A DNA stretch of 20,625 nucleotides from a virus, in IMG/VR virus record IMGVR_UViG_3300047480_000606, positions 1 to 20,625 of that record; one strand, 5' to 3'. The notes under the pieces were generated by a model. It ran no database searches and had not been told where the DNA came from. It saw only the letters and a list, made by a program, of their open reading frames with translations. Shown piece by piece: positions 5,579-12,857 of this stretch. Made by a program: the position numbers and the translations under genes. How positions within the stretch are numbered: the stretch's first letter is position 1; each line of letters opens with the position of its first letter.

Positions 5579-7195
5579 ATGGACAACTTAAAGTACACAA
5601 AAAAAGAATTAACAATCACCTCTGATGTTTATATAACGCAAGATGGTGCAGCATACGGGTCTCCATCCGATGCCATTAAAGATGCAACCGATAATTGTTT
5701 AATCGGTTCAACCCACCCAGAATTACCGGCCGACCACATTAGGAAAGTTAAAATAGTTTTTCATTGTACAGCATCAGATTCAATTCCAACTCAAATTGAT
5801 ATTATTGATAATGGAATTGGTATGGATGTTGATACTATTTTAAATTCATTATTTATAACCAATAAAAATAATACAACTAAACAAGATAATATATCGGGTG
5901 GCACATCTCGATGGGGAATGGGATATAAAGCATTTACTCATTATTTAGGTAAACCCGGTATTGTAATTAGTAGAACGATTGAACAAGCAAAAAACGGATT
6001 ACCGGGTACTATAGCATCGGTAATGTATGTAAATGGTAAATCACCAGAAACAAAGTATGCAGAATGTAGTGAAGACCGTTTTTTAGCAGAACGTAATTGT
6101 GGATTACTTGAAAAACATGGTACTAAAATAACAATAACGGATATAAAGAAAGAAAAATGGCCAAAATCTTGGTGGAAACCAAAAGGTCAAACGTTTCACA
6201 AAGATTGGGAATGTAGATACCATAGATTATTATCAAAAGGAAATTTACAAATAGAATTAATTTTAAAAGAACCAAATACTCCACCTAAAACCAGAATATT
6301 AGAACCAGCAGAATTTATATTAGATAACAATCCAGCAGCAATTGTAGATTATAAAAAAACTGGATATCTAAAATGTTCTAGGAATTCATGGAATGTTATT
6401 GAAAATTTAAAAATAGATGGGTATGATACCGAATTTCCTATAAAAATTGGTAAACATTTAGCACCAATGCAAAAACAAGCTTGGGATGTACTTGGTAGTA
6501 TAAATTTATTAGCAGGTTCATCTACTAAAGCACAAAATCCAACAATACGATATTATGAATCTGATATATTAATAAGTGTTGTCACATTTAAAGGTAGTGA
6601 TAGAGATGCTGGATTATCACATTTAAATGGGTTGTATGTGGAAGTTGATGTACCTGAAAATGTAAATGTACCAACTAATGTTGTGAAAAATAAATTAGAT
6701 ACTGCATTTACAAATTTAACACAACAATTAATACAAACCAGGGCAGAACAAATTTGGAAACCTGCCAAAATAAATGAAGCAGCATATCATAAACAATTTG
6801 AAGAAATATTATATCATGATATGAAAGGAGCAGGAATTCGTTCTAAAATGTTTGATTCAATTGACGTAGAAGAGTTAAAAAAATTGATTAAACATGAAGA
6901 CCAAAGTTCCTCATTTAGACCGGATTGGAAACAATATAGTGATTCCAGTAAAACATCAGTTAGACGAATTATTGAAATGAAAGATGATATAGCAGATAAT
7001 TCAATAACTTCGCAAGTAGCGGGATATGTATTGGATAATCCAGAAGCAATTGAAGTTATCATAATAGCACCAGGATTTAATCAATCGGTAAAACAAATTT
7101 TTCATACATGGAATGATAAAGCATCTAATAGAACCGAAGTAACCACCAAATTTACTACATATACTTTTGATGAAATTGGTATGCATCAATTATAA
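5579..7195 (+). CDS. GHKL-superfamily ATPase of unknown role
   Basis: 538 residues. The N-terminal ATP-binding domain shows the Bergerat fold motifs: DAIKDATDN at 31-39 (N box), IIDNGIGMD at 75-83 (ATP-lid DxGxG), and SGGTSRWGMGYKAF at about 107-119 (second glycine box). In Hsp90, MutL and GyrB the N box carries a catalytic glutamate; here the matching residue appears to be aspartate (D35), which may lower or alter hydrolysis. The C-terminal 350 residues match no domain I recognise; I see neither a TOPRIM domain nor a histidine-kinase dimerisation helix, so T4 topoisomerase gp39 and sensor kinase are unlikely. It is co-transcribed with the DNA polymerase (23 nt downstream), which suggests a role in DNA metabolism, chaperoning of the replisome, or defence/counter-defence. 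Fold confident, role unknown. Confidence 0.8.
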   Translation: MDNLKYTKKELTITSDVYITQDGAAYGSPSDAIKDATDNCLIGSTHPELPADHIRKVKIVFHCTASDSIPTQIDIIDNGIGMDVDTILNSLFITNKNNTTKQDNISGGTSRWGMGYKAFTHYLGKPGIVISRTIEQAKNGLPGTIASVMYVNGKSPETKYAECSEDRFLAERNCGLLEKHGTKITITDIKKEKWPKSWWKPKGQTFHKDWECRYHRLLSKGNLQIELILKEPNTPPKTRILEPAEFILDNNPAAIVDYKKTGYLKCSRNSWNVIENLKIDGYDTEFPIKIGKHLAPMQKQAWDVLGSINLLAGSSTKAQNPTIRYYESDILISVVTFKGSDRDAGLSHLNGLYVEVDVPENVNVPTNVVKNKLDTAFTNLTQQLIQTRAEQIWKPAKINEAAYHKQFEEILYHDMKGAGIRSKMFDSIDVEELKKLIKHEDQSSSFRPDWKQYSDSSKTSVRRIIEMKDDIADNSITSQVAGYVLDNPEAIEVIIIAPGFNQSVKQIFHTWNDKASNRTEVTTKFTTYTFDEIGMHQL

Positions 7196-7218
7196 ACAAA
7201 ATAATAAGTTACAACTGA

Positions 7219-9726
7219 ATGTATAAAAACATATATTACCAAAGAGAGAAAAACCTAATACACTTATGGGATTCTCATTTAGGCTACCGAACTTTCCCAT
7301 ATACTCGTTATGCATATGAAAGAGCAGAAAGAGGTGAAGCACGTTCTATCTATGGTGATAGACTAACCAAAATTTACAAATTCAAAAACGATGACCCCGA
7401 TTTATTTGAATCGGATGTACCTGAAACAACTCGTGTGTTAGTGGATACATATGTCGATTCTGATATTCCATCCGAAGGTGTTGTTACGATGACATTTGAT
7501 ATTGAGGTGGAGATGGAAAGTGGATTACCTGATACTGAAAAAGCAGAAAATGAACTTACTGCTATTGGTTTGCACGATAGTGTAACTAATCAATATTGGG
7601 TATTGATTATGGATAAAGCCGGTAAAATGGTTGAACGTAAAACCGATAAAGCAATCATCCTACCTTTCAGAGATGAGAGAGATATGTGTATGAAGTTCTT
7701 AGAGTTATACGAAGGAATTTCACCCGATATTTTAACCGGTTGGAATATTGATAATTTTGATATTCCATATCTATTCAACCGAATGAAACGTATCTTAGGT
7801 GAATCACAAGCAAAAAGATTATCACCGATTGGTCAAGCATTCTATTCACCATATCGTCAAAGATGGTTCTTAGCAGGTGTAAGTTGTTTGGATTATCTTT
7901 CTTTGTATAAGAAATTTAACTATAACGAATTACCTAACTACCGATTGGATACGATTGGTACAATTGAATTAGGTAAAGGTAAAATTGAATATCAGGGTTC
8001 ATTGGATGATTTATTTAATCAAGATATTGAAAAATTTATTGAATATAACTTAGTCGATGTTGAAATTGTAGTAGGTTTAGATAAGAAATTACAATTCATA
8101 GATTTGTGTAGAGGTATTTGTCATGCAGGGCACGTTCCATATGAAGATTTCGTTTATTCATCGAAATACTTGGAGGGTGCATTGTTATGTTTCCTTAAAC
8201 GTAAAGGATTAGTTGCACCGAATAAACCTGCGGATAGAAAAGAGAAACTCGCAGCCCTTGCAGAAGCAGGTGAAGAAAAGTTTATTGGTGCATATGTAAA
8301 AGACCCTATTGTGGGTAAGTATGATTGGGTATATGACTTGGATTTAACATCACTATATCCATCAATCATTATGACCTTAAACATTAGTCCAGAAACTAAG
8401 GTTGCTAAGATTTCAGATTGGGATGTTCAAGCCTTTATGAAAAAAGAGGTACAATATTATCAAATGGGAGATGATAGAATTTCTCGTGATAATTTAGAAA
8501 AGTATATTAAAGAAGCAGATTTAACAATATCATCAAATGGTGTGTTATATCGTAAAGATAAAATGGGTTGTATTCCTGAAATTTTAGATATTTGGTTTAA
8601 TGAAAGGGTTGAATTTAGAAAATTGGAAAAAAAGTACGGCCAAGAGGGTGATAAAGAAAAATATGCCTTTTACGGAAAAAGACAGTTGGTTCAAAAAATT
8701 CTACTTAACTCTCTTTATGGTGTTCTTGGTCTTCCTGCCTTTCGGTTTTACGATGTTGATAATGCGGAGGCAGTTACAACTACGGGTCAGACGGTTATTA
8801 AGAACTCGGCGAATATGGGGAACATCAAATACAACAAAGAATTAGGTACAAAGGATGTAGATTCAAACATTTATATTGATACGGATTCGGTATTCTTTTC
8901 GGCAGTTCCACTTTTAGATTTCAGACATCCTAATTGGAAACAAATGCCAGATGCAGAAGTTGCAGTATTGGTAGATGGTATCGCAGGTGAGATGCAAGAT
9001 TATCTTAATAAATTCTACGATATACTTTCTGATAAATTCTTCAACGTTCAGAAACACCGATTAGAAATTAAAAAAGAATATGTTGCTAGAGCAGGTATTT
9101 GGATTGCAAAGAAAAGATATGCACAATGGATTATTTCTAATAATGGTATTGCGGTAGATAAATTAGATGTTAAGGGATTGGATGTTAAACGTTCATCATT
9201 CCCTAAAGCATTTCAGGAGTGTATGGGAACTGTCTTAATAGATATTCTACGAAGTAAACCAGAAGAAGAAATCACAGCATTCGTTCTTGCATTTAAGAAA
9301 AGTATGGTAGATAGACCTATTACCGAAATTGCTAAAAACTCTGCGGTAAAAAACTTATCAAAATATCTACCAAAGAAAAGACAATTATTTCAAATGGAGA
9401 AAGGAGTTCCTGCACACGTTAAAGCAGCAATCCTATATAATGATTGTTTAAAACATTTCAACGCTCCATTCAAATACTCACCGATGAAAGATGGTGATAA
9501 AGTAAAGTGGGTATATTTGAAAAACAATCCATTAGGAATCGATGGTTTAGCATTTACAGGTTATGATGACCCCGAAGAAATTACAAAATTCATTTCAACG
9601 TATATTGACCATAATAGAATATTCGAAGCTGAATTAAAAGGTAAGTTACAAGATTTTTACAATGCTTTAGATTGGGGTGAGGTGATGAGTGAACAAAAAA
9701 CAGCAGAAAAATTCTTTAACTTTTAG
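7219..9726 (+). CDS. Family B DNA polymerase with 3'-5' exonuclease (T4 gp43-like)
   Basis: Replicative polymerase of 835 residues, slightly shorter than T4 gp43 (898). Exonuclease motifs are intact: Exo I TFDIEVE (D94, E96), Exo II GWNIDNFD near 174-181, and Exo III YNLVD (Y276, D280). Polymerase motifs follow: A, DLDLTSLYPSI near 373-383; B, KILLNSLYG near 493-501; C, IDTDS with D554 and D556. The C-terminus AEKFFNF resembles the hydrophobic tail of T4/RB69 polymerase that binds the sliding clamp, and the clamp itself is encoded at 10126. No intein or intron interrupts it. A patch around 8630-8830 (motif B) uses CTT, GCC, GCG and CGG codons unlike the rest of the gene. It works with the clamp, gp44-like and gp62-like proteins of this window. 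Confidence 0.97.
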   Translation: MYKNIYYQREKNLIHLWDSHLGYRTFPYTRYAYERAERGEARSIYGDRLTKIYKFKNDDPDLFESDVPETTRVLVDTYVDSDIPSEGVVTMTFDIEVEMESGLPDTEKAENELTAIGLHDSVTNQYWVLIMDKAGKMVERKTDKAIILPFRDERDMCMKFLELYEGISPDILTGWNIDNFDIPYLFNRMKRILGESQAKRLSPIGQAFYSPYRQRWFLAGVSCLDYLSLYKKFNYNELPNYRLDTIGTIELGKGKIEYQGSLDDLFNQDIEKFIEYNLVDVEIVVGLDKKLQFIDLCRGICHAGHVPYEDFVYSSKYLEGALLCFLKRKGLVAPNKPADRKEKLAALAEAGEEKFIGAYVKDPIVGKYDWVYDLDLTSLYPSIIMTLNISPETKVAKISDWDVQAFMKKEVQYYQMGDDRISRDNLEKYIKEADLTISSNGVLYRKDKMGCIPEILDIWFNERVEFRKLEKKYGQEGDKEKYAFYGKRQLVQKILLNSLYGVLGLPAFRFYDVDNAEAVTTTGQTVIKNSANMGNIKYNKELGTKDVDSNIYIDTDSVFFSAVPLLDFRHPNWKQMPDAEVAVLVDGIAGEMQDYLNKFYDILSDKFFNVQKHRLEIKKEYVARAGIWIAKKRYAQWIISNNGIAVDKLDVKGLDVKRSSFPKAFQECMGTVLIDILRSKPEEEITAFVLAFKKSMVDRPITEIAKNSAVKNLSKYLPKKRQLFQMEKGVPAHVKAAILYNDCLKHFNAPFKYSPMKDGDKVKWVYLKNNPLGIDGLAFTGYDDPEEITKFISTYIDHNRIFEAELKGKLQDFYNALDWGEVMSEQKTAEKFFNF

Positions 9727-9729
9727 ATT

Positions 9730-10053
9730 ATGAAAGGTTGGTATTGTATATACGAATGTAGTAATAACCAATGGTTAATGCAAGGTAGTTGGTGGCAATT
9801 GGATAGAGAGTATAAAACCATTAGTATGCCAACACAATTTGATATTACAAAATATCAACTACCAGATGGAACTAAGGATTATATGTTGGGTAAATACGAT
9901 AATAAAAATTTCCTAACATTAGGAGAAGGTAAGATAAATCCCTGGTCAATCCTTAAATTTGAAACCATTAAAGAGGCTGAACAATTCTTACAAAATGGAG
10001 GATTTTCATTAACCGATGGTAGATTTTATACAATTCGTAAAATATATTTTTAA
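9730..10053 (+). CDS. Conserved-looking small protein of unknown function
   Basis: A 107-residue protein starting 3 nt after the polymerase stop codon, so it is translated from the same message. It is rich in aromatic residues (GWYCIYEC, GSWWQLDREY, GRFYTIRKIYF), has no signal peptide or membrane segment, and no motif I recognise. The end is immediately followed by promoter P3. The tight spacing and codon use like its neighbours argue for a real gene. I do not assign a function. Confidence 0.7.
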   Translation: MKGWYCIYECSNNQWLMQGSWWQLDREYKTISMPTQFDITKYQLPDGTKDYMLGKYDNKNFLTLGEGKINPWSILKFETIKEAEQFLQNGGFSLTDGRFYTIRKIYF

Positions 10054-10059
10054 AATAAA

Positions 10060-10091
10060 TTTGGATAATTCAAAAATTATTCGTATCTTTG
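10060..10091 (+). promoter_or_regulatory. Promoter P3, Bacteroidetes type
   Basis: TTTG at 10060-10063, 20-nt spacer ending in ATTCG, and TATCTTTG at 10084-10091. A short AT-rich inverted repeat (ATAATT/AATTAT, 10065-10080) lies in the spacer. It drives the sliding clamp and the second methyltransferase-like gene, with an unstructured A-rich leader of about 30 nt. Confidence 0.85.
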
Positions 10092-10125
10092 TGTAACAAT
10101 AAATTAAATAATAAAAAACAAACAA

Positions 10126-10839
10126 ATGGAAAAAGGTAAATTAAATCGTTTCGTACAAAAGTACAATCTTGCTGGTTTGGTTGAATCAGTAAAGTGGGAA
10201 ACAAAAGACAATGAATTGACAACTTCATTCATTTCTGATGATAAATCAGTATTGGGTAAGGTGACAATGAAAGAGTTTAATTTCAACGATGCAACATTCG
10301 GTGTATATGACACATCTAAATTAACTAAAATGTTGTCAGTATTGGGTGAAGCAGTTGAATTTGAAATTTCTGATGTTGAAGGTAAGCCAGTTTCTTTGAA
10401 ATTTAAAGATGGTTCTACTTCCGTAAACTATATGTTGGCTGACCTTTCGGTTATTCCTAACGTACCAGATTTGAAGAAGTTACCAGATTTTAATATCAAA
10501 ATCAAATTGGATGAAAACTTCATTTCAAAATTCATTCGTGCTAAGAGTGCATTGGCAGATGAAAACAATTTTACATTCGTTGTAAAGAATGGTAAGGCAC
10601 AAATCGTATTAGGTCACTCTAATATCAATACAAACCGAATCTCAATTGACGTTGAAGGTGAAGTAGAAGGTGATGTAAATCCAATCTCATTCTCAGCAAC
10701 ATATTTAAAAGAGATTTTAGTTGCAAACAAAGAAGCAAAAGATGCTACTTTAAACATTTCATCACAAGGTTTATCACACATTCACTTTGAAGTAGGTGAA
10801 TACACATCTGATTACTACTTAGTAGAAATCGCAGGATAA
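10126..10839 (+). CDS. Sliding clamp, DNA polymerase processivity factor (T4 gp45-like)
   Basis: 237 residues, close to the 228 of T4 gp45. The pattern fits the phage clamp: a short N-terminal helix region (LNRFVQKYNLAGLVESV), alternating beta strands, FGVYDTSKLTKML (cf. the F.IYD...FL..L segment of gp45), a YMLADLSVIP interdomain segment, and a C-terminal domain ending DYYLVEIAG. Members form a ring-shaped trimer around DNA, loaded by the gp44/gp62 ATPase, and tether polymerase; in T4 they also activate late transcription. The gene is first after promoter P3 and is followed 3 nt later by a methyltransferase-like gene, suggesting that protein may act with the replisome. Confidence 0.88.
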   Translation: MEKGKLNRFVQKYNLAGLVESVKWETKDNELTTSFISDDKSVLGKVTMKEFNFNDATFGVYDTSKLTKMLSVLGEAVEFEISDVEGKPVSLKFKDGSTSVNYMLADLSVIPNVPDLKKLPDFNIKIKLDENFISKFIRAKSALADENNFTFVVKNGKAQIVLGHSNINTNRISIDVEGEVEGDVNPISFSATYLKEILVANKEAKDATLNISSQGLSHIHFEVGEYTSDYYLVEIAG

Positions 10840-10842
10840 TAT

Positions 10843-12480
10843 ATGAGTAAATACTATTACGAACGCTCGAAATTTTCTGAATTCCAATCCAATACAACTT
10901 ATCATCAGTTACTACAAATGACTGATGATGAGTTTGTTAATTGGGCTAAGTTACTACGCAAGGAAGTAACGAAGCAATGGGATGAAGATGGTGTACCACC
11001 CGTTATTGGTAAAGATAAGGATGGTATTATCGAATCATTTAAAAAACTAAAAGGAAACGATTGTGATTTCCTACAAAAAGATTTATCAGGCGATGATGAG
11101 TCGTTGGGTATTATTCAGAATTTTAACAAAGATGCATCTGCAATCAATCAGTTTTTCCCTACTATGTTGAAAACTAAAATTTCAATTGGGAAATCTGCTG
11201 ATGGTGGATTATCTATTTATGACCATTTCTCTGACCCGAACTTAGAAGACCAATTCGTAAAGATTATGCGTAGAGCTGTTAAAAGAGATTCTATGTATTC
11301 CTGGTCACGTTCTATTGTAAACAAAAAAGATGAGAACGAATTTTGGGATGGTGAAACTGGTGTAGAGTTTATCCAAAAAGTGCACGAAGGTAAAATCTTT
11401 GTTGGTAAACATTCTAATTTGGATATTGTAATTGCAAAGGTAAAAGAAGATACAATTGATAATTACGGAACTATTAACGAACAATATATTGGATTTGGTA
11501 ATCTATATCTAAACGCAGAACAATTACAAGAATGTGTAGATAAGGGGTGGTTAAACCATACCCAAATGTCTAACGTAAAAAAGATAGAAGACCATTTAAC
11601 ACTTGCAGATGGTAAAACAACTAAAAAGTTTTATTATCTGATTCGTTGGTATGATAAGACAGTTGGTATATTCCCTAAAATCTTACAAGTATTCAGATTA
11701 AGCTGTGGACAACCTGCTGTAAATTTCCCTGCATTAACTGCTAAATGGATTTACGAAAATTACACATCTCATATTGAACAAGATGAACCATTACACATTT
11801 ATGATTCATCAAGTGGATGGGGTGGTAGAATCTTAGGTGCAATGAGTAGTAGAAAGAAAACTCATTACATTGGTACTGACCCTAACCCTGATAATTTTAT
11901 TCCAGAGTTAGGTATATCTCGTTATGAATATGCAGCTAAATTCTACAATGATAATTGTGTAGATGATTTTTCTGAATCATTTGCTAAATTCTTTGATGTA
12001 GAGAAACAAGGTAATACATATGAATTGTTTCAAGATGGTTCGGAGTTAATTCAACACAATCCTAAGTTTCAAAAGTATAAAGGTAAATTGGATATATCTT
12101 TCACATCACCTCCATACTTTAATAGAGAACAATACTCACAAGATGAGAATCAATCGTTCAAAGCATATGGTGAATATGATGATTGGAGAGATAATTTCTT
12201 ACGTCCTACTTTAACTACCATTTATGATTATATGAAAAACGATAGATACATTCTATGGAACATTGCTGATATTAAGATTGGTAAAGATACTTACTATGCA
12301 TTAGAACAAGATTCTATTGATATTTTGAAAGAATTAGGGTGTGAGTATAAAGGTAAATTAAAGATGTTAATGACCAGAATGGTTGGATTAGACCCAACTA
12401 AGACAGGTATTAAGAACGCAGTAAAACACGATGGTAAAGCGTATAAGTTTGAACCAATCTTTGTTTTCTACAAACCATAA
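10843..12480 (+). CDS. DNA-methyltransferase-like protein (SPPY catalytic motif), copy B
   Basis: 545 residues; paralogue of the protein at 1160-2392 but with a longer N-terminal region of about 300 residues that I do not recognise. Motif I reads YDSSSGWGGRILGA near residues 319-332, followed by YIGTDPN, and the catalytic block is TSPPYFNREQYS near 421. NIADI and the final EPIFVFYK correspond to NIADV and EPVWVWRK of copy A. The SAM-binding pocket and the SPPY loop are therefore intact in both. It lies 3 nt after the clamp gene, so it is expressed with replication proteins, not with copy A. Likely acts on the exocyclic amino group of a base or on a modified base; base and sequence specificity cannot be read. 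The motif I variant GWGGR (GWGDR in copy A) suggests the two differ in activity. Confidence 0.82.
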   Translation: MSKYYYERSKFSEFQSNTTYHQLLQMTDDEFVNWAKLLRKEVTKQWDEDGVPPVIGKDKDGIIESFKKLKGNDCDFLQKDLSGDDESLGIIQNFNKDASAINQFFPTMLKTKISIGKSADGGLSIYDHFSDPNLEDQFVKIMRRAVKRDSMYSWSRSIVNKKDENEFWDGETGVEFIQKVHEGKIFVGKHSNLDIVIAKVKEDTIDNYGTINEQYIGFGNLYLNAEQLQECVDKGWLNHTQMSNVKKIEDHLTLADGKTTKKFYYLIRWYDKTVGIFPKILQVFRLSCGQPAVNFPALTAKWIYENYTSHIEQDEPLHIYDSSSGWGGRILGAMSSRKKTHYIGTDPNPDNFIPELGISRYEYAAKFYNDNCVDDFSESFAKFFDVEKQGNTYELFQDGSELIQHNPKFQKYKGKLDISFTSPPYFNREQYSQDENQSFKAYGEYDDWRDNFLRPTLTTIYDYMKNDRYILWNIADIKIGKDTYYALEQDSIDILKELGCEYKGKLKMLMTRMVGLDPTKTGIKNAVKHDGKAYKFEPIFVFYKP

Positions 12481-12489
12481 TCTTAACAA

Positions 12490-12520
12490 TTTGGTAATAT
12501 ACTTTTCCAATATATACAAT
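12490..12520 (+). promoter_or_regulatory. Promoter P4, degenerate Bacteroidetes type
   Basis: TTTGGTAATAT at 12490-12500 is identical to the first 11 bases of P2, but the -7 region is a poor match (TATACAAT at 12513-12520, spacer 19 nt). It lies 10 nt after a stop codon, as the other promoters do. Probably weak or dependent on a helper. Confidence 0.45.
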
Positions 12521-12531
12521 ACTTATCTATA

Positions 12532-12780
12532 ATGACATCAAACGAATTTATATTCTGGTTGAAAGGTTTTACAAAAGGAGTGAATGATTCTAATATCACC
12601 CCATCACAATGGTCACATATTAAAGATATGTTAGACACAGTCAATTCTGGTAATGAATGGAAACCAGAGCATGGAAATAATTCCCCAAAAATTAATACAA
12701 CTACACTCACCCCACCATATTCAACTGGTGGGGATGATGAGTTTATACCTACTAAGGAATTATTAATATCGAATAAGTAG
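12532..12780 (+). CDS. Small phage protein with NEFIFWLKGF motif, function unknown
   Basis: 82 residues. The N-terminus TSNEFIFWLKGF followed by a short acidic stretch and ITPSQWSHIKDMLDTV matches a small protein type seen repeatedly in unrelated tailed phages (NEF.YWL.GF...L...Q...I...L). No function is established to my knowledge. The second half is low-complexity (Asn, Thr, Pro, Ser) and contains a strong hairpin at the DNA/RNA level (12705-12742). The ATG follows promoter P4 by about 11 nt. It is the last phage-type gene before the TonB receptor. Confidence 0.75.
   Translation: MTSNEFIFWLKGFTKGVNDSNITPSQWSHIKDMLDTVNSGNEWKPEHGNNSPKINTTTLTPPYSTGGDDEFIPTKELLISNK
12705..12742 (+). promoter_or_regulatory. 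Strong hairpin near the 3' end of the small phage gene
   Basis: CCCCACCA (12710-12717) and TGGTGGGG (12726-12733) form an 8-bp, mostly G-C stem with an 8-nt loop; ACTCA (12705-12709) and TGAGT (12738-12742) extend it to 13 bp across a 4-nt bulge. It is remarkable in such an AT-rich sequence. No T tract follows, so it is not a standard terminator; it may protect or process the message ahead of the receptor gene. Confidence 0.55.
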
Positions 12781-12801
12781 GGGAAACCCTTTTATTATAA
12801 G

Positions 12802-12836
12802 TTTGAGAAAATCTCAAATGGTTTATTATTTTTTTT
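12802..12836 (+). terminator. Weak hairpin plus T tract before the TonB receptor gene
   Basis: TTTGAG (12802-12807) and CTCAAA (12813-12818) form a 6-bp stem with a 5-nt loop; a run of eight T follows at 12829-12836, about 10 nt further on, which is too far for an efficient terminator. The same bases could act as a promoter for the receptor: TTTG at 12802-12805, 21 nt, then TATTTTTT at 12827. Neither reading is firm. Confidence 0.35.
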
Positions 12837-12857
12837 AACAACAAAAAAAGGACAATT

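Noticed and set aside
8600-8845. 81-codon open frame inside the DNA polymerase gene
   Set aside because: It is a shadow of the polymerase motif B region, kept open by the local codon shift; no leader or family resemblance.
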